Positions 12,153 through 22,984 of a stretch of DNA of 64,000 nucleotides are shown in pieces. Position 1 is the first letter of the stretch; every line of letters begins with the position of its first letter. This stretch comes from Lotus japonicus (lineage: Eukaryota; Streptophyta; Magnoliopsida; Fabales; Fabaceae): positions 47,879,127 through 47,943,126 of the forward strand of contig NC_080043.1 in NCBI RefSeq assembly GCF_012489685.1, in the 5' to 3' direction. A program made the translations under genes and the position numbers. Below the pieces are notes generated by a model that saw only the letters and a list, made by a program, of their open reading frames with translations, was not told where the DNA came from and made no database searches.

Positions 12153-12879
12153 GATGATGACAAAACTAGGATTTTTGATGAACAATTCTTAAACATTAAA
12201 CTGAATTCACTCAGAGTTTAGAGATATAGAATAAGACTTATCCTGATGTGAATAGTTTATCTTGCTCATTCTGAATTCAAGTCACTGCTTGATTCTGAGC
12301 TTAGCTCCCCCTGAATCTAATACTTGATGAAAACGTTAGTAAAGTCTAGATTCTGAGCTAAATGATGTAAGAGTTCAGAATGAAAAACTTATGACATAGA
12401 TGAAAAACGAATAATCAGAGCGCATAAGTGATCAGAGTCATGGACAAGGTATCAGAGTCTTGGGTATCAGAGTCAACTTAGAATCACTTCAGAAGAAGTG
12501 AAATGTATTCCTTGTATTTGCCCAGTGACACATCTATGGTCATGAAGGTGGAACTCTTAAAATCTCCAAAAGAGAAATAAATCACACTAACACATCTTAC
12601 ACATCAAAAACTGGGTTTACTCCCCCTTTTTGTCATAAGCAAAAAGCCTGGGGTGTGAAAAACTTAGCTTGAAGTACAAGGTACTCCCCCTTAGAGAAGG
12701 TCTAAGTTTAAAGAAAACGAAAACGATGTAAGAATCAGAGTTAGGCGAAATAAATAAAAGAGTTAATGCAAGGGATGAACGTTTACCACCGGTCAAGTGA
12801 GTAAATAGAAGGGTCAGTTACCAAGAACTTAACCTCGAGAAACTGTAGGAGCATTAACTTGCAGAGAGAAAGTGAAGCC

Positions 12880-12886
12880 TATAAAA
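12880..12886 (+). promoter_or_regulatory. TATA box of the antisense gene in S1
   Basis: TATAAAA in the context AGCCTATAAAAAGCG lies 54 bp upstream of the ATG of the plus-strand frame 12941-13333, opposite to S1 transcription. Spacing suits a short 5' leader. Confidence 0.55.
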
Positions 12887-12940
12887 AGCGTTGGAGAGAA
12901 AGGTAAGCTTCACACCTCGAACAATTTTCAGTAAAAAAGA

Positions 12941-13333
12941 ATGGCATCATACAACGTAGCACTAGAAGAGCTGAGGAAGAAGGCCTTTGAAGAGGACTTG
13001 TTCCTGAACATCAGGCATCCAGAGGGTACAACGACCATCTCGGAGCTAACACGGACACTGCTGGAAGAGGACCTGCGTCCAGAGTTGGAGAGAGACCTGA
13101 AGGAATTTCTTGCCTTCGTGGAGGAGGTGCAAGAACTCAGCCGGCTTGAACTCAAGCTGCTGGAAGAGAAAGAGTGTTTGGAAGAGAAGCTCAAGACTTC
13201 AGAAGAGATTCTGGAGAGGGATGAGCTAAAGAACAGGCTCAGCAACATCCAGCATGTACTGGAGCGTCTGGAGAAAGATAGGTCAGAGCAGCGCCAGGAG
13301 TGCAGAAGAATGAGGAGAGATCCTCCATTCTAG
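12941..13333 (+). CDS. antisense ORF in the 3' region of S1, charged coiled-coil protein
   Basis: A complete 130-codon frame runs opposite to S1, between its 3' LTR and the end of its gag-pol frame. The start is MASYNVALEELRKKAF, chosen because a TATA box lies 54 bp upstream and no other in-frame ATG precedes it. The protein is rich in Glu, Leu, Arg and Lys with heptad-like stretches (residues 50-125, for example LELKLLEEKECLEEKLKTS), which suggests a coiled coil; the C-terminus is basic (RRMRRDPPF). No signal peptide or membrane segment is visible. An AATAAA follows 46 bp after the stop. I do not recognise a function. Antisense frames in the 3' region are known from other plant LTR elements; whether this one is expressed is unknown. 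The opposite strand also has an open frame (12928-13248), but it is Ser-rich and looks like a shadow. Confidence 0.6.
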   Translation: MASYNVALEELRKKAFEEDLFLNIRHPEGTTTISELTRTLLEEDLRPELERDLKEFLAFVEEVQELSRLELKLLEEKECLEEKLKTSEEILERDELKNRLSNIQHVLERLEKDRSEQRQECRRMRRDPPF

Positions 13334-13378
13334 ACTTTATAGGGAAGTAATGTATGATGTAAACATAAAAAGATTATG

Positions 13379-13384
13379 AATAAA
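13379..13384 (+). terminator. polyadenylation signal of the antisense gene
   Basis: AATAAA lies 46 bp after the stop codon of 12941-13333 on the same strand, followed by a T- and A-rich stretch. Confidence 0.45.
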
Positions 13385-13516
13385 ACGAGTTTAGCAAACA
13401 TATGTGACACAAGTATATAGATATGCATATATAATCACAAACGAACAAATTAAAAAGGAAACAGAGTTTAACAAAAGGAAAACAAAGTTAACGAAAAAGA
13501 AGAAAAAGAAGAGATC

Positions 13517-16500
13517 CTAAAACGAAGGTTTGTCAGTGCGTCGCAGAAGTTCCATCATCATGTGCTTCATCTCAATCAGCATGGATTCATGAGTGTCAAG
13601 ACGTTGTTCCATGATGTCGAGTCTGGATGAGCTTGGCTGAGTAGAACTGGAAGGAACATTCTGAGCAGCTTGCGGATCTGGAATGGAAGCAGAAGCAGCA
13701 GGAGTAAACACAACTGGTGCAAGTGCTTGGCATCTAAGAGCTTCAGCCTCAGCTTCAAGTCGCTCTACCTCAAGTCTGGCTTGTTCAGCTTGAGCTGCTG
13801 CCTGACGTGCAGCTTCTTCTGCTTGTTCTTTCTTTCTCTTGGCTTCTTCAATAGCTTCAAGAAGCTTATTTCTCTGTTCTTGTTCATGAAGAGCCACCCT
13901 TCGAGCAAACCTTTGCTTTGCTGCCGCAATGCTCTGACTTCCCTCTGCATGCAGGAGCTGCATCATAATTGGAACTTGAGCCACTAGCCAAGTGCTCAGA
14001 TTGTTCCACTCATCAGCCACACTTTCAGCATTCTCACTGAGGTCAGTCTGACCGTGCACATTGCGGAGCCTCAAGGAGGCTTCATGATAGAAAATATTGA
14101 TGCACTCAGAGAGAGATGTGGGTTGAAGGTGAGTATAGGGAATTATGGAGAGGTTGGTTTCAGGAGAGGCTGGGTGATTGCTGCTATGAGCTTCAGAGAC
14201 ACCTTGTGGAGAACCAATGTTAATCATGGGAACATTGGGTTCAGAGGTTCCAAGGTGAGGGTCTGAAGTTTCAACCAGAGGATGAGGTGATCTAACCGAG
14301 GATTGGTTAGACACTGAATGTTCGGGTTCAGGTTCTGGTTGAATAGGCTCTTGTTGGTCAGGGACAGGGTGAGCTTGTTGAATCCAGAGCATCTGAGTGC
14401 TGCATATTGCTGCTGAGATATATTCTGCCTCTGCAGTTGATAGTGCAATGGTTGATTGCCTCTTGCTTGCCCATGAGACTAGATTGCTTCCCAGAAATTG
14501 ACAATTTCCGGAAGTACTTTTTCTCTCTGTTCTATCTCCAGCATAATCAGCATCACAATAACCTGAAAGCTTATACTCTGATGTTTTCTTATACATCAAG
14601 CCAAGGTTAGTGGTGCCTTTCAGATACCTTAGGATCCTCTTAACAGCAGTTAAGTGGGTTTCCCTTGGATCTGATTGGAATCGAGCACATAAATGAACAC
14701 TAAATAGTATGTCTGGCCTAGATGCAGTTAAGTATAGAAGTGAACCTATCATGCCATGATAGAGCTTCTGACATACTTTACCACTTATATCTTCTTTCTC
14801 CAGAATGCATGTTGGATGCATTGGAGTCTTGGCCACTGTAGATTCCAGCATATTGAACTTCTTCAGAAGTTCTTTAGTGTACTTGCTCTGATGGATATAT
14901 GTTCCTTCTGGTGTTTGATCAACTTGTATTCCCAGAAAGTACTTTAATTCTCCCATCATACTCATCTCAAATTCAGCCTGCATCATCTCAGAAAATTCTT
15001 TGCATAGAGATTGATTAGCAGAACCAAATATAATATCATCAACATAAATTTGCACAATTAAGATATCATCTTTATAAGTCTTGCAAAAAAGAGTTGTATC
15101 TACTTTACCCCTTACAAACTCATTCTCCAGAAGGAATGAGCTAAGTCTCTCATACCATGCTCTGGGAGCTTGCTTCAGACCGTAGAGTGATTTCTTCAAT
15201 TTGAACACATGGTCTGGTTTCTTTTCATCTTCAAAACCTGGGGGTTGATGAACATAGACTTCCTCTGAGATATAACCATTTAGGAAGGCACTCTTTACGT
15301 CCATCTGATGTAGAACTATGTTGTGATTTACTGAGAAAGAGATCAACAGTCTGATTGCTTCCAGTCTTGCTACTGGAGCAAATGTTTCAGTGTAGTCTAT
15401 TCCTTCCTGCTGGCTGTAGCCTTGAGCAACTAGCCTTGCCTTATTTCTGACTACATCTCCTTTCTCATTCAGCTTGTTTCTGAATACCCATTTCGTTCCA
15501 ATAACATGGACACTCTCAGGCTTCTTCACTAAGCTCCAAACATCGTTCTTGGAAAATTGATTCAATTCTTCTTCCATGGCCAGAATCCAATCCTTGTCCT
15601 GAAGAGCTTCATCTATGGACTTGGGTTCAATTAAGGACACCAATCCTTTCAGACTGAGCAAGGTCTCTTCAGAGGGTCTGAAGGCAGATCTGGTTCTGAC
15701 TGGTTCGTCTTTGTTGCCTAGAATCAATTCCTTAGGGTGAGCTGCAGTGATTCTGCTCTTCTTCAGAGTTTGTGAGTTAGAGGGACCAGCTTCTTCCTCT
15801 GGTTCATCTTCCTCTGGCTCAACTTCCTCTGGAGCTTTGCCTTTGTCAGAAACATTAATGCTTAAATCTGCAAACTTTTCAACTAGCTTTGACTGGTCAG
15901 AGTCAAGCTTATCATCAAATCTAACATGAATAGATTCTTCAATAGTCTTAGCATCAGTATTATAAAATCTAAAACCTTTAGATCTATCAGAATAACCAAG
16001 TAATAGACACTTAGAAGACTTAGCATCAAATTTATGCAATCTATCCTTAGTATTGAGAACATAACAAACACAACCAAAAAGATGAAAATAAGAAATGTTG
16101 GGTTTTATGTTCTTCCACAATTCATAAGGAGTCTTATTCAGAATTGGTCTCACAGAGATTCTGTTCTGAATGTAACATGCTGTATTTACTGCCTCTGCCC
16201 AAAAATGCTTAGCCATGCCAGTTTCTTGGAGCATGGTTCTAGCCATCTCCTGAAGAGTTCTGTTCTTCCTCTCAACAACACCATTTTGTTGAGGAGTTCT
16301 GGGACAAGAGAAATCATGTGCAATTCCATAGGAATCAAACAGACTCTCAAACTTGTCATTCTCAAACTCTCCACCATGGTCACTTCTGACACGCACAATC
16401 CTACAAGCCTTCTCGTTTTGCACTTGAGCAATGAAGGTAGAGAACACAGCATGAGACTCATCCTTGCGGGTTAGAAACTTTACCCATGTCCAGCGGCTAT

Positions 16501-17203
16501 AGTCATCAACGATAACCATCCCATATCTCTTGCCACCTATAGACTCAGTTTTCACTGGTCCAAAAAGGTCGATATGCAGAAGTTCCAACGGCCTTGAGGT
16601 TGAGACAACATTCTTTGCCTTGAAAGGGACTTTTGTGAATTTGCCTTTCTGACATGCTTCACAAAGAGCGTCTGAAGCGAACTTCAGATTGGGTAAGCCC
16701 CTGACAAGGTTTAGCTTGCTCAGCTGAGAAATCTTTCTCATACTGGCATGCCCTAACCGTCTATGCCATACCCACTGCTCTTCATTAACAGACAGAAGGC
16801 ACTTCACATTCTGAGCCTCCAACTCAGATAATCTGATCTTATAGATGTTGTTCTTCCTCTTGCTGTTAAATAGAACAGAGCCATCGATCTGACTTACAGC
16901 CCGGCAGGACTTTTGATTGAATATAACATCATAACCCTTGTCAGCTAATTGACTTATAGACAATAAGTTATGTGTTAAGCCGTCTACCAATAAAACATTA
17001 TCAATGCATGGGCTACTATCTACACAAATAGTACCAGTACCAACAATTTTACCCTTTTCATTTCCTCCGAAGCCAACTTCGCCTCCAGGCTTAAGTTTCA
17101 GCTCTCGGAACATACGCTTTTCTCCCGTCATGTGACGCGAGCATCCACTGTCCAGATACCATGATTGGTGTTTCAGTGGAGCTATCAAGGATATCTGCAA
17201 CAT
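13517..17203 (-). CDS. S1 pol polyprotein fused to the 3' env-like region
   Basis: A 1228-residue frame. Protease active site DSG at residues 18-20; integrase zinc finger with WHRRLGH (about 146-152) and CEAC (181-184); integrase catalytic D212 (IDLFGP), D275 (RSDHGGEF) and E311 ([10 protein letters not shown]); reverse transcriptase with KWVFRNK (571-577), [11 protein letters not shown] and YVDD at 720-723; RNase H with D884 (YCDADYAGD) and E925 (LSTAEAEY). The RNase H ends abruptly at about residue 943: the usual segment with the next catalytic Asp and the HIDIRYHF-type block is missing. The frame continues into a Pro/Ser-rich and then coiled-coil region (about 1085-1165, Glu/Ala/Arg rich). 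This looks like an in-frame deletion joining pol to the downstream env-like region. RNase H is probably inactive; the other domains look intact. Confidence 0.92.
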   Translation of the reverse strand: MLQISLIAPLKHQSWYLDSGCSRHMTGEKRMFRELKLKPGGEVGFGGNEKGKIVGTGTICVDSSPCIDNVLLVDGLTHNLLSISQLADKGYDVIFNQKSCRAVSQIDGSVLFNSKRKNNIYKIRLSELEAQNVKCLLSVNEEQWVWHRRLGHASMRKISQLSKLNLVRGLPNLKFASDALCEACQKGKFTKVPFKAKNVVSTSRPLELLHIDLFGPVKTESIGGKRYGMVIVDDYSRWTWVKFLTRKDESHAVFSTFIAQVQNEKACRIVRVRSDHGGEFENDKFESLFDSYGIAHDFSCPRTPQQNGVVERKNRTLQEMARTMLQETGMAKHFWAEAVNTACYIQNRISVRPILNKTPYELWKNIKPNISYFHLFGCVCYVLNTKDRLHKFDAKSSKCLLLGYSDRSKGFRFYNTDAKTIEESIHVRFDDKLDSDQSKLVEKFADLSINVSDKGKAPEEVEPEEDEPEEEAGPSNSQTLKKSRITAAHPKELILGNKDEPVRTRSAFRPSEETLLSLKGLVSLIEPKSIDEALQDKDWILAMEEELNQFSKNDVWSLVKKPESVHVIGTKWVFRNKLNEKGDVVRNKARLVAQGYSQQEGIDYTETFAPVARLEAIRLLISFSVNHNIVLHQMDVKSAFLNGYISEEVYVHQPPGFEDEKKPDHVFKLKKSLYGLKQAPRAWYERLSSFLLENEFVRGKVDTTLFCKTYKDDILIVQIYVDDIIFGSANQSLCKEFSEMMQAEFEMSMMGELKYFLGIQVDQTPEGTYIHQSKYTKELLKKFNMLESTVAKTPMHPTCILEKEDISGKVCQKLYHGMIGSLLYLTASRPDILFSVHLCARFQSDPRETHLTAVKRILRYLKGTTNLGLMYKKTSEYKLSGYCDADYAGDRTERKSTSGNCQFLGSNLVSWASKRQSTIALSTAEAEYISAAICSTQMLWIQQAHPVPDQQEPIQPEPEPEHSVSNQSSVRSPHPLVETSDPHLGTSEPNVPMINIGSPQGVSEAHSSNHPASPETNLSIIPYTHLQPTSLSECINIFYHEASLRLRNVHGQTDLSENAESVADEWNNLSTWLVAQVPIMMQLLHAEGSQSIAAAKQRFARRVALHEQEQRNKLLEAIEEAKRKKEQAEEAARQAAAQAEQARLEVERLEAEAEALRCQALAPVVFTPAASASIPDPQAAQNVPSSSTQPSSSRLDIMEQRLDTHESMLIEMKHMMMELLRRTDKPSF

Positions 17204-19223
17204 AGATAATCTTGTCCTTAGGTACCCACTTTCTGGGTCCTCTTTTGTTAGTTACCCCAGAGGTTCTGATCACCTTGGGTGTCTCAACATAATATTTTAA
17301 AGGAATATTTGCATGATATTTAGTCATAGAGAAAGATCCCTTTTTAAGAGGATGCTTAGCAACTTTAGCAGGTACAGGATCAGGCAATATGGTACCAGAG
17401 GGAACAAAGCATTCATACAAGGATTTAGCTTTAGACACAGAAGGCTCATTTCTAATTGGTTTAGAATAGCCAATGCAATGCATTCCATTTCTGCTTACGC
17501 CATAGATCATTGAAGCCATTAAGCTTCTATCCACGCTTTTAGCTAGGAATCTTTGAAAAGACTTTTCATACTTAGATTCATTTCTACAATCAGAGGCATC
17601 ACAGGCAACAATTTCTTCTAACTTAGCAATCTGGTTCTTAAGCACAGAGTTAGAATTTACCAAAGCATGATTTTCATTTTTCAAATCAGAAATAATTTTC
17701 TCATGTTCAGAAGGAGTCTTGGAGACAGCAGATAAGTTCTTTTTCAACTTTTTATGCTTAGACAATAAAGAGTTATACTTATCCATGATATCAGACAAAG
17801 CATGTTTCAGTTCAGAGGTAGAGAAAGAAGCAAATACCTCATTTTCATCGTCTGAGTTAGGATCTCCTTCTGATTCTGAGTCAGAGTCAACAACTTCCTT
17901 TGACTCTGCTCCTTTGTCTTTGACAATGGCCATGAGTCCTTGGACTTCACCATCAGAGTCAACATCCTCTGACTCTGATTCATCGAATGTCACCATCAGA
18001 CTCTTCTTGGTCTTGAAGTGCTTCTTTGGCTTCTTGTCTTTCTTCAACTTTGGACAATCACTTTTGTAGTGCCCAGATTCTTTGCACTCAAAACATGTGA
18101 CTTCCTTGATTGAAGACTTCTTCTGGCCTGAGGACTCATACTTTCCTTTTGCCTTTCCAGAGCCTTTGAACTTGCTCTGCCTGTGCTTCCAGATGCGGTT
18201 GAGTCTCTTGGAGATCAGAGTCAGCTCATCTTCATCAGAATCTTCTGATGCTTCTTCAGATTCTTCTTCTTCAGCTTGAAGAGCCTTTGACTTCTCAACC
18301 TTAGCCTTTTCAGATTTGGATTTCAAGGCTATGGACTTTTTCCTCAGATCTTGCATCTCTGAGCGCTTCAGCTCATGGCATTTCAAAATGCTGATGAGTT
18401 CTTCTAAACTCATGTTCTCAACGTCTCTCGTGAGCTCTATTGAAGTCACCAAAGGCATCCAACTTTCAGGAAGACACCTGATGACCCTTATGACATGATC
18501 TTTTGTTGTGTAGCTCTTGTTGAGAGGTCGTATGCCAGCTACAAGCAATTGAAATCTGGAGAACATTTCTTCAATGGATTCATTTGGCTCCATGATGAAG
18601 GATTCATACTTTTGGATCAAAGACAATGCCTTTGATTCTTTGACTTTCTTGTTTCCTTCATGAGACATCTTCAGAGATTCAAAAATGCCTTTAGCAAACT
18701 CACGATCTGTAATCTTCTGGTACTCTTCATAGGAAATAGCACTTAGAAGAATTGCTCTTGCTTTGTGATGTTGTGAGTACAGCTTCTTTTGATCTGCAGT
18801 CATCTCTGACCTTGGGATCTTCTTGCCATCTGCATCAACTGGACGCTCGTAGCCATCCACAATAATATCCCAGAGATCTGCATCGAAACCCAGAAAGAAA
18901 CTTTCCAGTCTATCTTTCCAATATTCGAACCTTCACTACAGCATTTTTGCCCTTCCACCGCGGAAGGAAAACCGCGGGCTCATGTGAAAAAACCGTGGCT
19001 AAAGGCATAAGCCACGGTTTGGCCGCGGTTTCCTTGTCGCAGTGTATGTGGCCGTGGCCAAGCTCATGAGCCACGGTTTTATCGCGTTTATGCCACAGTT
19101 CGTTGAAAATCGTAAGGCCACGGTTATCTTTATACCACGTATCATAAACCGCGGCCTGAAAGACAACCGTGGAGGCTTTGCATTGTAACCATCTCTTTGA
19201 GTTTCACTGGTGGTGGCAGCCAT
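17091..19223 (-). pseudogene. S1 gag, interrupted near its N-terminus
   Basis: The start ATG at 19223 gives MAATTSETQRDGYNAKPP, after which 18934-19170 is foreign (CACTA-type). The gag resumes with FEYWKDRLESFFLGFDADLW at about 18929. Further domains are the UBN2-like capsid region (KVKESKALSLIQKYESF), a Lys/Glu-rich linker, the zinc knuckle CFECKESGHYKSDC, and a C-terminal half with a coiled coil (LKHALSDIMDKYNSLLSKHKK). It ends at 17091, overlapping the pol frame by 113 nt in another frame. The overlap encodes recognisable sequence in both frames, so it may be a true gag/pol overlap rather than a mutation. The interruption removes roughly six codons and should destroy the capsid unless translation starts internally at 18860. 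Confidence 0.88.
18934..19170. mobile_element. truncated CACTA-type (non-autonomous) fragment in S1 gag
   Basis: The insert begins CACTACAGCATTTTTGCC, like the terminal repeat of plant CACTA elements, and contains alternating direct and inverted copies of ACCGTGGC / GCCACGGT and CCGCGGTT, the usual subterminal repeats. The matching terminus (CTGTAGTG) is absent at the other end, and about six gag codons are missing there. One end was therefore lost, probably with adjacent gag sequence. No 3-bp duplication can be confirmed. It holds no transposase. Confidence 0.7.
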
Positions 19224-19281
19224 TGTTTTTCACACCGGCCCGGATCACTGAACACTGTTAGGTGTGGTAATCAGAACTTGC

Positions 19282-19293
19282 GCTCTGATACCA
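19282..19293 (-). other. S1 primer-binding site (initiator tRNA-Met)
   Basis: GCTCTGATACCA on the plus strand (TGGTATCAGAGC on the element strand) lies two bases inside the 5' LTR. Confidence 0.93.
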
Positions 19294-19295
19294 AT

Positions 19296-20503
19296 TGAAG
19301 GTATGAAAACCGGTAGAAAGGGGGGGTTTGAATAACGTTTTCAGTACAAAACTTCCACCTTAAAGATTTTGACAAATCTTTCGAGAACTTAAGTGCTAAC
19401 GATAAGAGATAGAGAAGCACACAAGGATTTTATCTTGGTTCACTTGATAAATCACTCAAGCTACTCCAGTCCACCCGTTAAGGTGATTTCTTCCTTCTTA
19501 GAATGAAGGCAATCCACTAATCAGGTAAGAGTTACAACTGCACTTGAAACCTACAAGTGACTAACAATTACACTGACTTAGCTCACACTAAGATTCACTC
19601 TCTTAGTCTTCTCTAGGATCCGATCAACCTTGATCTCCTAAAGGAACTAAACAAACTGTTTATCAAAGAAATGTTTACAAGAGATTTGCTTCTAAAAAGC
19701 TAATAGTAAACTCAATGAATTTCAGATGAAAGAAGGCTTAGAATATTTTGAATATGTCTTGCGCGTATGTGTTACTTCTCTACTGCTTCTTTCAATCTTC
19801 AGCCTCTATATATACTCCAAGGATTAGGGTTGAGCGTTGCATGAGAAATGCTACCGTTGGAGGGCAGTTCTGGAAAATCCAGCTTCTGCTGTGGCTGAGA
19901 ACGTTAGGTAGGTCGTCAGGAAGGTACACTTGCTTTTGTACTTGGATAGCGACTTGACCTTTTAACCTAGGAGACTTCTGATCAGGGGAATACTTCATAT
20001 TGGAACTTGTGAAGCCGGTTGATCAGAGTCAGAGGGAAAGCACAGATCCTCTGACCATTGTATCTTCTGATTCTGAACTCAGAGGGAAGAACATGGCCTT
20101 CAGAGTTTCTTGCTTCTGGACTTCAGAGTTTCCACTATTCAGCTTCTGGATCTTCAGAGTCTTCTACACCATCAGAACATCTGAACCTTCAGTGTTTCTT
20201 GGTTATCAGAACTTCTGGATCTTCAGAGCTTCTAGCGACTGAGTCCACATCAGAGTTTGTATAGCTTCAGAACTTCTGAAGCTTTTCCACTGTTCATACT
20301 GAACATGGTGAATGCGAAAGCGTTGCTTGGGTTACTCTTTATACACAGTGCTTCTGATTTGTGTGAGATTGAGTTGAGGTCAGAGCCTGTAAATAGCACA
20401 CTCAGAAAAACACGTTAGAGTACCACAATTGTTCATATCAAAAGGTTAACTTGTAATCATCAAAACATAGAGTTGTACTACTCGATCAAAACTTGATCTT
20501 ACA
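19296..20503 (-). repeat. S1 5' LTR
   Basis: This 1208-bp LTR begins TGAAGG and ends CTTACA in plus-strand order. It differs from 10929-12138 at only a handful of positions (for example 19839 region GCATGAGAA versus GCATGGGAA) and by a G-run length. Confidence 0.95.
19807..19814 (-). promoter_or_regulatory. S1 LTR TATA box
   Basis: The minus strand reads GAGTATATATAGAGG inside the 5' LTR, a strong TATA box for S1 transcription. The same motif is in the 3' LTR at 11442-11449. Confidence 0.55.
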
Positions 20504-20508
20504 TCGCA

Positions 20509-20745
20509 GTTGAGGAAGTACATTCCAGATCCGACTCATGTAATCGAGCCAGACAACGTTGAGCTGAAGGATGATTTGACCTTTGAGGCACCGCCAGTGA
20601 GTATTGGGGATAGAAGAGTGAAACAGCTTAGAGGGAAGCAGTTGCGTTGGTGAAGGTGATATGGAACAATGATACGGGGGACGCTACATGGGAATTGGAA
20701 GATAAGTTCAAGGAACTGTACCCCGGACTTTTTGCAGAACTCTGA
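20509..20745 (+). pseudogene. T1 integrase chromodomain-like tail
   Basis: After S1 the T1 frame resumes with QLRKYIPDPTHVIEPDNVEL and continues with VSIGDRRVKQLRGKQ. One base is then missing relative to T2, which gives an early stop (LRW then TGA). In the other frame the family ending ATWELEDKFKELYPGLFAEL reads to TGA at 20743-20745. The ATWE and YPGLF motifs are the typical end of a chromodomain-type tail in chromovirus integrases. Confidence 0.88.
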
Positions 20746-20770
20746 GTTTCGAGGACGAAACTTTCTTTTT

Positions 20771-20782
20771 GGAGGGGAGTAT
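20771..20782 (+). other. T1 polypurine tract
   Basis: GGAGGGGAGTAT lies directly upstream of the 3' LTR start TGTAAGACC. The preceding CGAGGACGAAACTTTC is shared with LA, T2 and T3. Confidence 0.85.
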
Positions 20783-22517
20783 TGTAAGACCTGGATTTTC
20801 AGAGCAAGTTAATTTCCGACTCACGCGTAGAATCAGTGTAAGCGTGACAGGAATTTGATGTTTGAGAAAGATTAATGAAGAAGAAAGTTCAGGAATTGCT
20901 TGAGGAATGTTGCGTAGTCGCTGTAGGAATTAGTGCGAGTCGTCTGCACACCTGCCTTATGGAGAGCGTGTCCAGAATAGGCTAATTTCGCTTTAGAGCA
21001 ACGTATTAAGTGAGATTTCGAATCCTTGGAAAATTTAAAGATTCTCTTTATATTTCCTTCGACCAGCGTTTCATTTTGGAACCCTGGACTGTACGCACGA
21101 TAGTATGCACTTTTCAGAAGTTCGACGACGCTAATTTCTTTGCTTCGAAACCCAAGAGCCCTGGATGAAGACTTTTTCTATTCGGGACTTCTAACGAAGT
21201 TTCTGTCCGCGTTGCCAGATGTGTTTCGACGTTTCCAATTTTTCTTCAGAAGGAAGTTTTGTCATCTGACCATCACAGCAAAAAGTAGTTTTTCGGGACA
21301 GATTAACTTACACCGCTTTTGGGATTTTAGATATCGTTTTTCCCAAATGTCTGAGATTTGTTTTGAGTTATGGAATTATGACGCCAGAATCTCTCTTAGA
21401 ATTCATCGGTGAACGTGCTGCAAAAATCGGAATCCCGAAATTTTCATTTTCCCGCGATTTCGCCTGCCTATAAATAGCTCAAAAGTTCAAAAATATCCTC
21501 ATTTTCTTTCTTCAAGGCCGCGAGCTTCAAGGGGAGGAGAGGAGAAGAATTTTTCGCCAAAACTCGACTGATCTTCGCGCAGTTTGTTCCTACTTCAAGG
21601 TACCGAGGTAACTAGCTTGATTCTTACCTTTGATTACTGTTTCTACTGCGTTTCTGTAGTCGTTTCTGTGCTCAAAGTTTTGAGCTTTTTGTAAAACTGT
21701 CCGTTTTTCCTGATTTCTCTATTGGGTTATCTTCCCTACATGCCCAAGAGCCTAGAACCTCTGTCAGTATTCGCCGATATGGATCGAGTTGTCCAAGATC
21801 TGAAAAACTGTTTCAAAACCCTTTTTGCGCACATTTCGAAACTTTATTGTCGAAAAGTCGGAATCTGACTTCGTGCCTTTAGGATTTGTTGTCACGGATG
21901 TCGTTAGGATCATTGCTGTCGAATTTGTTTTCCGAACTGATAACTTTGAGGTTTTGAGCTTTTATTTTTGACCAAAACGCCCCTGAACAGCCGTATTTCG
22001 ATCCGATTGTCCGAAAATTGTTCCGACAGTTTCTTTGCCTTAGTTTTACCCTAAAACTACCTTGTAAACAGATTTGATCGAAGAAAAAGAGCCGGAGCCC
22101 TTTTTCCCTTATGGCCGAGAGCTATATCAATGGGGGGGGGGGAGTTTTCCGTTTTCGAAAACTTGTCTTTTCGTATCCGATTGTTGTATTCTGAAGCTTT
22201 AATGCTTTGTCTATCGTTTATGGGTTGTTTTGCGATCGAACTAATCAATTTTGTTTGGATTCTGCTTTGTTTTTCTCCGAGGTTCAGTTGAAGGAACTTT
22301 GGGATCTTCAGAGCATTTGAGTGAAGGAACCTTTGATTGCGAGGCTGGAACAGCTCGAGGTTAGGGCAACTTACTAATAGCTATGACTGCATGATAGGCG
22401 TCGATAAACTCGACTTATGTTTTGCTTGATGTTGATTATGTTGATGAATTGATGTTATGGTGTTTTACATAACTTGTGATGTTGAGATGTTGATGAATTG
22501 TGCGTTTTGACGCGACT
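20783..22517 (+). repeat. T1 3' LTR, first part
   Basis: The LTR starts TGTAAGACC and carries the U3 region, a TATA box and a CGAG/GTAACT site. It is cut at 22517 by T2 and resumes at 44291 after the duplication CGACT (22513-22517 and 44286-44290). A run of eight or more G at 22133 is the only simple repeat of note. Confidence 0.93.
21469..21609 (+). promoter_or_regulatory. T1 LTR TATA box and putative splice donor
   Basis: TATAAATA at 21469-21476 (GCCTGCCTATAAATAGCTC) is a strong plant TATA box. About 139 bp on, ACCGAG/GTAACT (GT at 21608-21609) resembles a 5' splice site and is kept in T2, T3 and in altered form in LA. The matching acceptor may be CAG just before the LTR reading frame (45464-45466). 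Confidence 0.45.
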
Positions 22518-22984
22518 TGTAACACCCCGAATTCCAGGTGTCACTTTAGTAACCAAAAATAAACTTTACGCGGAAAACAGGTAATTTTTTTTCGTTTGAT
22601 TCCTTTAAATAAAAGCTATAAAGAAATAAAGACAAAACCCAACAACTAAACTAACCGATATACAATATATACACATGTACAGCCTCAGCTGCACTCCCCC
22701 GTCACGCGCACTCGCAGTGACTCCAAAGTAGTACGCCCGCAGGCAAATATATACAAACCAGAACTGTGAGTAAAAGTATCAAAATACAGTTATCCAGAGA
22801 AAGTCGGCACCCAAAAATGGTCTGAAAGAAAGACCCCTATACTCCGACAGACTCTCTGTGATCCTCCTCAAAAGAACCACACAAAAAGCCACACATCAGA
22901 ACCTACCCTGTCCCAAAAAGAAACTGACGATCAGAGCTCCACACAACAAATGTCGCTAGTCCTAACCTACCCTCCCAGCTCAGC

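Larger units (their letters stand above)
10929..20503 (-). mobile_element. S1: SIRE/Maximus-type Ty1/copia element inserted in T1 integrase
   Basis: Termini are TG...CA with the duplication TCGCA at 10924-10928 and 20504-20508. The T1 frame ...HDVFHVS/QLRKYIPDP is restored when S1 is removed. LTRs are 10929-12138 and 19296-20503. The primer-binding site at 19282-19293 and polypurine tract at 12139-12152 show minus orientation. Gene order gag, protease, integrase, reverse transcriptase, RNase H, then a long 3' region, is that of copia SIRE elements. I count about five substitutions plus a two-base homopolymer difference between LTRs, so it is young. It carries a gag insertion and an RNase H deletion. 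Confidence 0.95.

Noticed and set aside
12928..13248. Minus-strand Ser-rich ORF opposite the antisense gene of S1
   Set aside because: Composition (runs of Ser/Leu) is what the complement of a Glu/Leu-rich coding sequence gives; no motif.
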